Both the position numbers and the translations under genes were made by a program. From positions 1 to 56,846 of the forward strand of contig CAYVXE010000018.1 in assembly GCA_964455375.1 (NCBI GenBank): a stretch of DNA of 56,846 nucleotides. The letters are read 5' to 3'. Source of the DNA: CAYVXE01 sp964455375. Lineage in GTDB: Bacteria; Zhuqueibacterota; Zhuqueibacteria; Oceanimicrobiales; Oceanimicrobiaceae. The notes beneath the pieces are model-generated. The model saw nothing but the letters and a program-made list of their open reading frames with translations. It was not told where the DNA came from and searched no databases. Below, piece after piece: positions 8,114 through 16,685 of this stretch (positions are counted from its first letter, which is position 1; the number at the start of each line of letters is the position of its first letter).

Positions 8114-9001
8114 CTAAAACATCGGATATTCCTGTCCAAACACATTGACATTTCCGTTGATATGTTTTGCTTTGTCAATAATCACGCCATTGCCATCAAC
8201 AACGGTTGTATGACAATTGGTACATTGATCCAGCGTAAAAGGGGTATGCCCGGTTGGTGGCAATCCGTGGCAGGTACCACAGGCAACAGATGCCGCGTCC
8301 GTCCACATCGGGGAAGAATTATTACCTTCAATAAAATCTGCCACATAAATGAAAGATGAATTGGATTGTGATTTTGCCAGCTTCCAGTTTCCGTGGCAAT
8401 ACGCATTTGTACATGAGGGTCCTGCAGCATTGAAATTCGGATTTGCACTGTCCGCGAGAGCCAAACCACTGAAGGTAACTTCAGCCGGAAGTTCCGAGTC
8501 CGTATGCCCGGGGACATCAAAAGCAGCCGGCACCACGTGGCAAGAGGCGCATGGAATACCGGAATTAAATCTATCTTCTTCTAAATGCGCCGTATGCGCA
8601 CCCACACCCGGCGCCGTTTCATTGATGTCGCCATCTATATCTTCCGGCGGTGCGCCGGTCTGATTGTCTGTCCCACCGTGGCAAACGACACAATCCTCCG
8701 GTGTTGCAGGATGGCAGGTTATACAGGAGGTCTTCGCAATACCTCCTGTGTAATCTTCACCGTGACATTGCTTACAATTAGCCAAATCCCATTGACTGTT
8801 TCGAATAAAGAGACCGTGAAAATTCGCCGAATTCGCATCAAGCCAACCATCGGGATGAGCTTCCAACACAGGTGCTTGATTTGCCGGAATTGGTTTTTCC
8901 AAATCACTACATCTATTAAACAAGACCGCAAACAATAAGCCCATCAATACAAAAATGACATAGTTTTTTATTCTCATCATAATCCAGGAATACTTTTCCA
9001 T
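8114..9001 (-). CDS. Heptaheme lipoprotein cytochrome of the CxxxxCH/CXXCH type
   Basis: The 295-residue protein has an N-terminal hydrophobic segment ending in LFNRC, a weak lipobox with Cys at about 31. It has six CXXCH sites (CKQCH, CITCH, CVVCH, CASCH, CGTCH, CTNCH) plus one CTNAYCH. A CX4CH followed by CGTCHGLPPTGH is the signature of the Geobacter 'CxxxxCH...CXXCH' domain found in outer-membrane cytochromes such as OmcB relatives. This points to a surface or outer-membrane lipoprotein that faces extracellular acceptors. It is the first gene of the 9.0-3.4 kb operon. The start is uncertain: ATGs at codons 8 and 9 are alternatives and no clear Shine-Dalgarno favours the first. The unusual lipobox makes the lipidation call tentative. 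Confidence 0.75.
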   Translation of the reverse strand: MEKYSWIMMRIKNYVIFVLMGLLFAVLFNRCSDLEKPIPANQAPVLEAHPDGWLDANSANFHGLFIRNSQWDLANCKQCHGEDYTGGIAKTSCITCHPATPEDCVVCHGGTDNQTGAPPEDIDGDINETAPGVGAHTAHLEEDRFNSGIPCASCHVVPAAFDVPGHTDSELPAEVTFSGLALADSANPNFNAAGPSCTNAYCHGNWKLAKSQSNSSFIYVADFIEGNNSSPMWTDAASVACGTCHGLPPTGHTPFTLDQCTNCHTTVVDGNGVIIDKAKHINGNVNVFGQEYPMF

Positions 9002-9311
9002 TTTTTCGTTTATACCCGCTTTACAAACTCTCCATAAAATAAAGTCTTAAAATTAAGAAACAAGAAAAATCAACCGAATGCACACAAATAGAGACTGACC
9101 GAAAATATGCACTCGTTTACAAAAGGTATCATTCCAAATCCGGCTGCTGCCCAGTAAGAAATCTGTCAGCACATTGATATCTCTTGATAAAACACATTCT
9201 TACATGAAAGATATCACACTTTGCCAGATTTCTCCACCGCCTGCCGGGCAGAAATAACCAGACAGAAAGGGCGTTTTCGATCAAACACTAACTTATTTTT
9301 TCCTGTGGCCC
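9002..9311. other. Non-coding gap upstream of the conduit operon
   Basis: About 310 bases with no coding frame. It should contain the promoter of the minus-strand lipoprotein-to-14-heme operon and the 3' end signal of the DUF2339 gene. No clear -24/-12 box, FNR-like palindrome or terminator hairpin was seen. A GATTTCTCCACCGCCTGCC-type fragment near 9228 resembles intergenic boilerplate. Confidence 0.4.
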
Positions 9312-10970
9312 TCAAAAAAATTTCTTCTTATGTTTTGAATAAATAAATGAAACAGCCAATAAAATAATACCTGTGGCCACAAAAAGTAAAATCCTGTACT
9401 CCGCGCCGAGTTTTGACATATCGATAAAAATAACGTACATCAGCATGGCCAAAATCGTTAAAATAGCCATCCAACGATATTTAATGTTATGCAAAATGAC
9501 ACTCATAATAAAATAGAAAATAGCAGCCCCCAGCCACGAAAGACTGATATAGTTTTCCGGCACTGCGTGGTACAATCCATACAATACAATGATGAAAGTC
9601 GAAACCAGATAGGCATTTCGAATTAAATCTGTTTTTAAATTTAATTGCTCCTTCTGCCAATTTAAAACTCTCGCACTAATCAATGCCACAAGAGCATAGC
9701 TCACATTTACAAAACCGTTGGAGGTGGCCAACTGCAAATATGCCAGGAAAATACCCAAATATATAAATATATTCACAACAATAATAATTCGTGAACGAAA
9801 CCAGAGCGCCGTTGAAATAACCAACAAACTTTGCCAGCTCAGCCAAATAAAATAGTCCGGACGACTAAATTCCGAAAAAATTGCAATACTCAAAGCCATA
9901 AAACCAAGGCATGCATACATAGCTGACGCATATTTACTACCATGATACATCCAGCGCAACACTGCTACCGACAGCAACATCACAGTGCTCAACAAGAAAT
10001 AAAATGGAATTTGCGACTCAAAATATTTAATTATAACGAGCGCATTTAACAGCAAAAAACCGAACCCGTTTAGTGTTGCCAGGGACATTTCAAAAAAATC
10101 GGTGTATGACTCTTTGTCCCGCCACAAGTTCGCACAGGAGAAACACGCTAAGTACACGAAAGAATAAAACAGATTAAAATGATGTTCCGGCACAAAATGC
10201 AATGCTCTTCCAAGAACAGGCGTATTGAATAACCAAATTAAATGCGCCAGATAAGTCATCAACAAACCGGTGACAAAAAGAGCATTCCAGTTATTGCGAA
10301 TGACAAAATAAGAGGTAATCGCTGATGACACGGCAATGGTTGCCAGGGTAAAGTGGCCTGCGTCGATGATTAGTGCGGTACTTAAACACAGAAAAATCAC
10401 CAGACCGGTAAGCATTTCATTTTTCTGTTTATTCACCACATAAAGCAGAACAAACAATATGACAACCACAGCCGCTATGCCCACAGATTTACTGGCGATG
10501 AGTGGATTTGCGGTGAAAAAATGTAACCTTAGCGTAGTAAAGTAAAGTAAAAATAAGCCGCCGCCAAAAAGTATTCGGGAAAGGTACTGAAAATTTTTCT
10601 TCCAGTATTTTGACAGACCGAAAACCAGCGCCACTGAAACATAACCTAACGCGGTGATCAGAATTGGCGGAAGCGTTTTAAACGGATAACTGATTAAAAA
10701 GGCAAGTCCTAAAAGTAAAACCACCGAACCCACCTGCGCCAGCCAAAATTCACCAATTTTATACTCAAGGGAAACCGCTGACGCGGATTTTTTTTCAACA
10801 AAATGATCGCGGTTGCCCTGGGCATTTTCTTTTGGAAATGGGCTTGTTGATTTTTCCTCTATGGTTGTCGTAACCGACCTTTCAAGCGCGGCAATCCGGG
10901 ACTCAAGATGCGACAACAGGGCAAAAATCTTCTTTATATCAGAGTTTAATTCGCTGTTTTCGGTTCCCAC
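9312..10970 (-). CDS. DUF2339 family polytopic membrane protein
   Basis: The 552 residues start with a short coiled-coil region (about 5-45) and a polar linker, then LEYKIGEFWLAQVGSVVLLLG, the typical entry of DUF2339 proteins. About 14-16 hydrophobic segments follow to the C-terminus. The function of the family is unknown. The start is GTG at 10970 with AAGGGA seven bases upstream. It is 59 bases downstream of the 9-heme cytochrome gene and is the last gene of the nap/bc run. It carries no heme or quinone-site motif that would tie it to the complex, so a role in respiration is only suggested by position. Confidence 0.75.
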   Translation of the reverse strand: MGTENSELNSDIKKIFALLSHLESRIAALERSVTTTIEEKSTSPFPKENAQGNRDHFVEKKSASAVSLEYKIGEFWLAQVGSVVLLLGLAFLISYPFKTLPPILITALGYVSVALVFGLSKYWKKNFQYLSRILFGGGLFLLYFTTLRLHFFTANPLIASKSVGIAAVVVILFVLLYVVNKQKNEMLTGLVIFLCLSTALIIDAGHFTLATIAVSSAITSYFVIRNNWNALFVTGLLMTYLAHLIWLFNTPVLGRALHFVPEHHFNLFYSFVYLACFSCANLWRDKESYTDFFEMSLATLNGFGFLLLNALVIIKYFESQIPFYFLLSTVMLLSVAVLRWMYHGSKYASAMYACLGFMALSIAIFSEFSRPDYFIWLSWQSLLVISTALWFRSRIIIVVNIFIYLGIFLAYLQLATSNGFVNVSYALVALISARVLNWQKEQLNLKTDLIRNAYLVSTFIIVLYGLYHAVPENYISLSWLGAAIFYFIMSVILHNIKYRWMAILTILAMLMYVIFIDMSKLGAEYRILLFVATGIILLAVSFIYSKHKKKFF

Positions 10971-11029
10971 GATTTTTCCCTTTTCTCAGAACCTATTTAA
11001 AATTTACGACTTCAAGACTCACTACGGTA

Positions 11030-12322
11030 TTAAGAGAGTGTTCTGCTCGGATGTTTTTTATCTAATTCTTTTATTTTTAAATAGAGTCCAAGGGCAAGAA
11101 TAGCAATAAAAACAATGGACACTGCCAGTCCTTTCCGACGGAATTGCAAATCCTTTAAAGCTTTTTCACCTCCGACAATCGCTTCGTTAACCGACTTCAA
11201 ACCGGCAACCGTCGATTCTTTTTCTTTGTCTACCGAGAAACTGTGTACCATGGTCCGGGATTTAATCAGGGCATCGTTTGCATCTTTTAATTGAAATTGG
11301 GCTTCCGTTATCTGCATGCCGGCTCGTTCAGCTTTTTGCACCAAACTGTCGGCAAAAGATATCTTTGCTTTCAATGCGCGAATATCATTATGCATTGCCA
11401 CCGCGGCTTTATACCCTTTGGAGCCCTCATCATGGCAATCGACGCAAATACTCTGGGCCCCCACACCGAGCAGGTCATCGGATGGATGCAAAATTTTATG
11501 ATTTCCATGACATGCTTCACATTCAGGAATATCCTGTTCAGCAAATGCCTGACGATGCGGACTTTTCAAGAAGAGTTCGCTATTGTTCAAATGGCACTGC
11601 CCGCAAATGAATGCAATAGATGGCGCTCCGGGAGGAGAGGCACCATGATTTCCATGACAATCGTTGCAAGCGGGGGCAGCCAGATCTCCTTTTTGCAACA
11701 AATCAATTCCATGAACACTCTGTTTATATTCCTCTACCTGGTCTGTGGGAATATTATACGGTTTCATGTACTCCGCATTGGCGTGACATTTTCCACATGT
11801 TTCAGGAACATTCAACGGATAAACCGATGATCGTGAGTCGTTTGGTTTTCGAATGCCGTGAACGCTATGACAGTCGACACAGGTAGCGACTTTCGTGTCT
11901 CCTTTGCGCAATCGTTTGCCATGCACACTGGTTTGATAACGTTCATACTGGTCAGTTTGCAGCCGCGGATTAAACCTGCGCATGTAGTTTGGATCACTAT
12001 GACATCTGGCGCAAAACTTAGGAATATCGGGTCGTTTCGGTGCACCGATATACCCTTTTGCCGGATCCATTGAGGCTTCCATGTCACCATCAAAACCCAC
12101 CGTCGGGTCGCCGCCGTGGCAATCTGCACAGGACAATCCCACCTCTGCATGAACATCATTTTTAAGCCCTTCAACCGGTACAGCTAATTCGTCACCCATT
12201 TCCAGATGACACGATATACAACTATTTTGCAGAGAGGGTTTATCTCCTTGTTGAGCAAATATTGTTGTAACCCCACCAAAAGCAACCCACAGCATTAAAA
12301 TAAATATTTTCGTCTTTAGCAT
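11030..12322 (-). CDS. Membrane-anchored nonaheme cytochrome c of a bc-type complex
   Basis: The 430-residue protein has a signal peptide (to about residue 24) and nine CXXCH motifs in the first 300 residues (CISCH, CADCH, CARCH, CVDCH, CGKCH, CNDCH, CGQCH, CEACH, CVDCH), with repeated SVHG and VHG distal-His blocks. A helical stretch follows, then one transmembrane helix at about 402-420 and a short basic tail. It follows cytochrome b by 20 bases and the Rieske gene, so it stands where cytochrome c1 or f would be. It probably collects electrons from the Rieske centre and passes them to NapB or other periplasmic cytochromes. Multiheme replacements of c1 are known in several anaerobic lineages. 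Confidence 0.85.
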   Translation of the reverse strand: MLKTKIFILMLWVAFGGVTTIFAQQGDKPSLQNSCISCHLEMGDELAVPVEGLKNDVHAEVGLSCADCHGGDPTVGFDGDMEASMDPAKGYIGAPKRPDIPKFCARCHSDPNYMRRFNPRLQTDQYERYQTSVHGKRLRKGDTKVATCVDCHSVHGIRKPNDSRSSVYPLNVPETCGKCHANAEYMKPYNIPTDQVEEYKQSVHGIDLLQKGDLAAPACNDCHGNHGASPPGAPSIAFICGQCHLNNSELFLKSPHRQAFAEQDIPECEACHGNHKILHPSDDLLGVGAQSICVDCHDEGSKGYKAAVAMHNDIRALKAKISFADSLVQKAERAGMQITEAQFQLKDANDALIKSRTMVHSFSVDKEKESTVAGLKSVNEAIVGGEKALKDLQFRRKGLAVSIVFIAILALGLYLKIKELDKKHPSRTLS

Positions 12323-12342
12323 CTCAAATTTCCTCTTCTAAT

Positions 12343-13479
12343 TTAAAATGTCTGAGGCATCGCGTAAGAAATGATCGTTATGATTCCAATGTAAGCAAGC
12401 GCGATAATACCGAATACCGTAAACAGCTTGCTACTCTTTCCCTGACTTGCTTTTCGATCCAGAAATGGCACGAAAATCATAAGAAGTGCGGCTATGCCAA
12501 ACCCCATAGCGCCAAGAATTTCACCATCCATAAAAAGAATTTTTCCAGGGATATATTTGAGCGTTTGAAACATGAACACAAAATACCACTCAGGGCGAAT
12601 ACCGGCAGGTGCAGAGGCAAACGGATCCGCCTTTACGCCAAGTTCCCATGGAAAAATTGCTGCGATGGCAACCAAACAGCCCAAAGCGATGATCCAGCCC
12701 AACAGGTCACGCACCAGAAAATTAGGAAAGAAAGGCATATATTTTAATTGGTATTTTTTCTTTTCCATTTCTATTGGCATGCTCATACCTTGTTTTTGTA
12801 CAGCGATAAGATGCATCATTAACAACAAGGCGGTAATCATAGGCAAAATGGCCACATGAATCCCGAAGAATCGAGTTAATGTGGCGCCGGTCACTTCTTC
12901 ACCACCACGCAAAAATTTCAGTAAAAAACCACCCACAACAGGGAGCACGGCAATGATTTCAGTTCCCACTTTCGTTGCAAAAAAAGCGAGTTCGTTCCAC
13001 GGTAGCAAATAGCCTGAAAAACCAAAACCAAGCGCTAAAAAGAGCAGCAACACACCGCTGACCCAGGTCAACTCCCTTGGCTTGCGATACGATTTCATAA
13101 AAAAGACACTGAACATGTGAATAAACGCCGCTGCAATCATTAGATTAGCCGACCAACTGTGGATGGAACGGATGAGCCAGCCGAACCTTACTTCCGTCAT
13201 AATGAATTGCACGCTCTCAAATGCAGATTGTGCAGTCGGTTTGTAATAAAGCAACAACAGGATACCGGTAACAACCTGAATTGAAAAGAAAAAAAGCGTA
13301 ATACCACCTAAATAGTACCACAGGCTGTGGCGGTGGAGCGGAATTTCTTTTTCCTGAATAAGATGTTCCAAAGCGCTGAGATCATAACGCTCCCGCAACC
13401 AATTTAAAACACGTGAACTAGATTTACCGTTTGCATTCTCCGGTACGTCCGTTTTTGTATCAGTCATTGAGTTTCCCAT
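12343..13479 (-). CDS. Cytochrome b of a Rieske/cytochrome b complex
   Basis: The 378-residue integral membrane protein has the b6-like four-helix core with two histidine pairs (RSIHSWSANLMIAAAFIHMF and GIHVAILPMITALLLMMHL). A subunit-IV-like C-terminal part carries the Qo motif PEWY (APAGIRPEWYFVF). The N-terminal 60 residues are soluble. It oxidises (mena)quinol at the Qo site and conserves energy by a Q-cycle. The gene lies between the Rieske gene (34 bases upstream) and the 9-heme cytochrome gene, and the whole set is co-directional with napDAGHB. The b6 and subunit IV parts are fused in one chain as in bc1, while helix count at the C-terminus is closer to b6f. Confidence 0.9.
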   Translation of the reverse strand: MGNSMTDTKTDVPENANGKSSSRVLNWLRERYDLSALEHLIQEKEIPLHRHSLWYYLGGITLFFFSIQVVTGILLLLYYKPTAQSAFESVQFIMTEVRFGWLIRSIHSWSANLMIAAAFIHMFSVFFMKSYRKPRELTWVSGVLLLFLALGFGFSGYLLPWNELAFFATKVGTEIIAVLPVVGGFLLKFLRGGEEVTGATLTRFFGIHVAILPMITALLLMMHLIAVQKQGMSMPIEMEKKKYQLKYMPFFPNFLVRDLLGWIIALGCLVAIAAIFPWELGVKADPFASAPAGIRPEWYFVFMFQTLKYIPGKILFMDGEILGAMGFGIAALLMIFVPFLDRKASQGKSSKLFTVFGIIALAYIGIITIISYAMPQTF

Positions 13480-13513
13480 AATTTTTTTCCAAATTTGTAA
13501 ACAATGAACAAAC

Positions 13514-13981
13514 TTACGCTATTTTTGAAACCACAATATCATCACCTCGCAGATCAACTTTATAAGCTTCGAGTGGACGTGGCGGCGGTCCGGAAATATT
13601 TTTCCCGGTTAAATCATAATGACCGTTGTGGCATGCACACCAAATATGTTTGAAATCCTTCCGGTATTGTACCGTACACTGGAGATGCGTGCAAATCGCT
13701 GAAAATGCCACATACTCATCTTGCTGAGTATGAATTAAAATACCGGGTTTCGTGCCAAAACGAAAAACCTTACCGGAGTTGAGTGACAGGTCTCCCACCT
13801 TTGCTGCCACAACACTACTCTGCACTGCCTCTTGTTTTTTAGGCGGAAGGACAAAGTTGATCAGAGGAACAAAAATTGACCCCACCGTCGTCAGAATCCC
13901 GCCACCCAAAATGAAGTTCACAAATCTCCGGCGCGGTATCTCCGGGGTTTGACTGTTTCTAATACTTTCTTTGGATTTCAT
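13514..13981 (-). CDS. Rieske iron-sulfur protein
   Basis: The 155-residue protein has an N-terminal twin-arginine-like motif (IPRRRFVNF) followed by a hydrophobic anchor (about 23-46). The soluble Rieske fold has box I CTHLQC (residues 97-102) and box II CACHNGHYD (115-123). Cys97, His99, Cys115 and His118 would ligate the 2Fe-2S cluster, and Cys102/Cys117 the disulfide. Box II reads CACHNG in place of the common CPCHGS, which may lower the potential, as in menaquinol-type complexes. It is the high-potential branch of the bc-type complex encoded with the next two genes. Confidence 0.92.
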   Translation of the reverse strand: MKSKESIRNSQTPEIPRRRFVNFILGGGILTTVGSIFVPLINFVLPPKKQEAVQSSVVAAKVGDLSLNSGKVFRFGTKPGILIHTQQDEYVAFSAICTHLQCTVQYRKDFKHIWCACHNGHYDLTGKNISGPPPRPLEAYKVDLRGDDIVVSKIA

Positions 13982-14065
13982 ACCTACCTCTCTCGATTAT
14001 CATAATTTTTACCCTCTTTCTTCAAAACCCTTCAATACAGGATTTCCCGGAAGCTCAAATTCAAT

Positions 14066-14623
14066 TCAAACAGGAACAATCTCCACTCCTTTCATTGTCG
14101 TCAAAACACATTCCTGCTCACAAATGCCGCAGCCGGTGCAACTCTCTTCAATAATCACCGGCTTCCCCAGCTTTAATTGGATAGCCTGTCGCTTGAGGGG
14201 ACAGGCATCGAAGCAGGTCATACATTGACTACCGGTATAGGCCAGACAAATATCTTCCCGAATGACTGCAAGCCCAATGTGCGGAAACCCCTTGTTGTCA
14301 GGAAACAACAGGGCTTCGTCTTCACAAACCTTGATGCAAGACCTATCATCACACATGACACAGGCACGCCGGGAAGGGACAATCACCGGTAATTCTTTAC
14401 CATTCGTTTGATTAACCTGTACCTGAATCGCATCCGCCGGACAGGCGGATACGCAGGCGCCACAAGAAGTGCACGCTTCAGAAAAATTCGGTACGGCTCC
14501 GGGAGGAAAAAGGTTGCTTTGCACCTCTTTCATCTCTGCCGGTATGTGCGTATCAATGATCTCAGCAACCTGACCGAAGACAGCCTTAAAAGACGTGCGT
14601 AAAAATTCCTTACGTGAAATCAT
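14066..14623 (-). CDS. NapF/NapG-like ferredoxin with four 4Fe-4S motifs
   Basis: The 185-residue protein has four cysteine sets: CTSCGACVSACP, CVMCDDRSCIKVCE, CLAYTGSQCMTCFDACP and CTGCGICEQEC. The N-terminus (ISRKEFLRTSFK) is only weakly like a twin-arginine signal, so cytoplasmic NapF or exported NapG-like location is open. A separate bona fide NapG is encoded upstream, which makes a NapF-like role (maturation or electron supply to NapA) more likely. It lies 14 bases downstream of napB and 84 bases before the Rieske gene, joining the nap block to the bc-type block. Confidence 0.7.
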   Translation of the reverse strand: MISRKEFLRTSFKAVFGQVAEIIDTHIPAEMKEVQSNLFPPGAVPNFSEACTSCGACVSACPADAIQVQVNQTNGKELPVIVPSRRACVMCDDRSCIKVCEDEALLFPDNKGFPHIGLAVIREDICLAYTGSQCMTCFDACPLKRQAIQLKLGKPVIIEESCTGCGICEQECVLTTMKGVEIVPV

Positions 14624-14637
14624 TATCCAATTTTCAA

Positions 14638-15027
14638 CTATTTAGGTTCATATTTTTGAAATGTGTTATCAACTTGAAAATCATTTGCAGTCGCTGTTTC
14701 CTCTTTTACCGGAATGTGACACTGCAAACAGTTGTTGCGCTCCGGATGCTTCGTTTGTGTAACGTCATCTGCCATGTCACTATTGTGATGACATTCAAGG
14801 CAGCTTTCACCGCCATTTTGTGACGGATTGATATCTTCACCAATAACAACCGGATGGTCTTGAGGAATCATCGGTGGCGCGCCAAAAGATGCAACCTGCG
14901 CCTGAGTGACTAACTTTAAATTCAAGCTATCTGCTGCCGTTAATGGCTTGTCCGACACTTTGACGTTTTGCTCACATCCAATTAAGACAAACAATACAAC
15001 GAATAGAGACATAATTTTCGGCAACAT
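14638..15027 (-). CDS. napB: NapB, diheme small subunit of periplasmic nitrate reductase
   Basis: The 129-residue protein has the NapB pattern: an APPMIPQDHP block, then CLECHHN, a TKHPERNNCLQCH second heme and VPV after it. It passes electrons to NapA. The signal ends in a lipobox-like LFVLIGC (Cys18), so this NapB is probably a lipoprotein, whereas proteobacterial NapB is soluble. The gene lies directly downstream of napH (9 bases). Confidence 0.88.
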   Translation of the reverse strand: MLPKIMSLFVVLFVLIGCEQNVKVSDKPLTAADSLNLKLVTQAQVASFGAPPMIPQDHPVVIGEDINPSQNGGESCLECHHNSDMADDVTQTKHPERNNCLQCHIPVKEETATANDFQVDNTFQKYEPK

Positions 15028-15036
15028 TTTTCACTC

Positions 15037-15942
15037 CTATTTTAATTTAATTCCAAGTTTCAATGCTTTTTCAGGGCAAACATCCACACAGTTCAAACAA
15101 TTTGTGCAAACGCCGTCTACGACCCAATCAGTATTGCCTTGCACCGGCGCCACAAGAACTTCCTGAACAAAACAAACCTGAAAACAGAGACCGCAATTAT
15201 CGCAGGCAGTATGATCGATCTTTATTTTGGTTGGTGAACGCCTTCCTACCAGCGAATAGAACGCACCAACCGGGCAGGTGTATTTGCACCACCAACCTCT
15301 CGTCACAAAAACATCGATTAGAAAAATCGTCAGGATAATCCATAACGACCTGTTAAACACAAAGCGCCATTTTTCAACCCGGTCTGCTAAAATATCCGCT
15401 TTGACGTTGCCGTAGGCTTTCCCGGATTCCAACGCTAACTCCCTGCCGAATACGGCGCCCTGGTAGTCCAAGCCCTGGCTGATATTTTGACTTAAGATGC
15501 CGATGGGTGAAACCATCTCGAAAACCGGCTTCGATGTCACGAAACTCAGAAAAAGCACAATTCCGAGCACCCAGTATTTCTGATTCGATGACGGCTTATG
15601 GTTAAAAACTGTTAAACGTTTGTGCAGTTTTTCTGCAGCTTCCGTTAACAGAAAAACCGGACAAACCCAGCCACAAAAGACCCTGCCGCCCACAACAAAA
15701 TAAAAGACCAAAATTAGCAATGCACCGAGTAACAGCGGCACGTACACGCTTTTTGAAGCAAGCATAAAATCAATTGCTGCCAGCGGGTCTGTTAGAGAAA
15801 TTCCAAAGAACTCACCTGATATCAAACTTCCTTTGAAAATATGCAACCCCAATACAGGTGAAACCAGCACAAACAGCACACTGCTTTGCACCAACCTGCG
15901 TATGAATTTCCATTTATTATTTTTAAGCCATCCAATCATCAA
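15037..15942 (-). CDS. napH: NapH, membrane ferredoxin-type quinol oxidase subunit
   Basis: The 301-residue protein has four hydrophobic segments, two cytoplasmic cysteine motifs of the NapH/NosR/RdxA type (CGWVCP and CKYTCPVG) and two C-terminal 4Fe-4S sets (CDNCGLCFQVC and CTNCLNCVDVCP). With NapG it forms a quinol-oxidising route to periplasmic nitrate reductase. Its start overlaps the end of napG by four bases (ATGA-type), which indicates translational coupling. No NapC gene is seen beside it, so NapGH and the downstream bc-type complex are the candidate electron inputs. Confidence 0.9.
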   Translation of the reverse strand: MMIGWLKNNKWKFIRRLVQSSVLFVLVSPVLGLHIFKGSLISGEFFGISLTDPLAAIDFMLASKSVYVPLLLGALLILVFYFVVGGRVFCGWVCPVFLLTEAAEKLHKRLTVFNHKPSSNQKYWVLGIVLFLSFVTSKPVFEMVSPIGILSQNISQGLDYQGAVFGRELALESGKAYGNVKADILADRVEKWRFVFNRSLWIILTIFLIDVFVTRGWWCKYTCPVGAFYSLVGRRSPTKIKIDHTACDNCGLCFQVCFVQEVLVAPVQGNTDWVVDGVCTNCLNCVDVCPEKALKLGIKLK

Positions 15943-16586
15943 CCGGCCTGTTGATTGAGGAAAAAATAATGCCCGGATTTATTGCCACGCTGAGATGTGA
16001 TAACTGTAATGGCCGGTTCATCCAACGGGCAGGCATTCTCGCAAATTCCGCATCCCGTGCAATAATCTTTATGGATGACGGGCTCAAAAACGGTATGGCG
16101 CCTGGTGACTGCCTGTTCATGCTTTTGTAAGGTAATCGCTTTATCGATGACCGGACAAACCCGATAGCATATTTCGCATCTGATGCCATTCAGTGAAAGG
16201 CACGCCTCCCGGTCTGTAATAACGGCTGTGCCAATATTCGCTTTCGTTACGTCCGTCAACGAATGGTCTAACGCATCCGTGGGACAGGCGGCAATGCATG
16301 GTAAATCTTCACACATATAGCACGGTGTCTCCCGGAATTCAATATAAGGCGTCCCACTGCTGCGGCCATCTTTTGAACTGCCCAATATAAGCGTATCATA
16401 AGGACATGCCGGAATACATTTCGCACAGCGAATGCAGGCAGCCAGGAATTCTTCCTCAGGTAAAGCACCGGGCGGCCGGAAGACTGTTCCATGACGGCTG
16501 TTTAAAAATTGCAGTAAAGAAAACCCGCCGGCGCCACCTATTGCTGTAACCGCCATCCCTTTTTTAATAAATTCCCGTCGATCCAA
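15939..16586 (-). CDS. napG: NapG, periplasmic ferredoxin-type subunit
   Basis: The 215-residue protein begins with a twin-arginine-type signal (MDRREFIKKG then a hydrophobic Gly/Ala stretch). It has four 4Fe-4S sets: CIRCAKCIPACPYD, CYMCEDLPCIAACP, CLSLNGIRCEICYRVCP and CTGCGICENACP. The RPPGALPEEEF block before the first set is characteristic of NapG. It receives electrons through NapH. It lies 99 bases downstream of napA. Confidence 0.9.
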   Translation of the reverse strand: MDRREFIKKGMAVTAIGGAGGFSLLQFLNSRHGTVFRPPGALPEEEFLAACIRCAKCIPACPYDTLILGSSKDGRSSGTPYIEFRETPCYMCEDLPCIAACPTDALDHSLTDVTKANIGTAVITDREACLSLNGIRCEICYRVCPVIDKAITLQKHEQAVTRRHTVFEPVIHKDYCTGCGICENACPLDEPAITVITSQRGNKSGHYFFLNQQAG

Positions 16587-16685
16587 AAAAAATCACCTTA
16601 ACCTGAATTCAGTTCCATCAGTAACCAAAAAACATCGGGGCCACACAGGAAGCACTTTAATTCTGCTCCCTTGAGCTATCTATCC

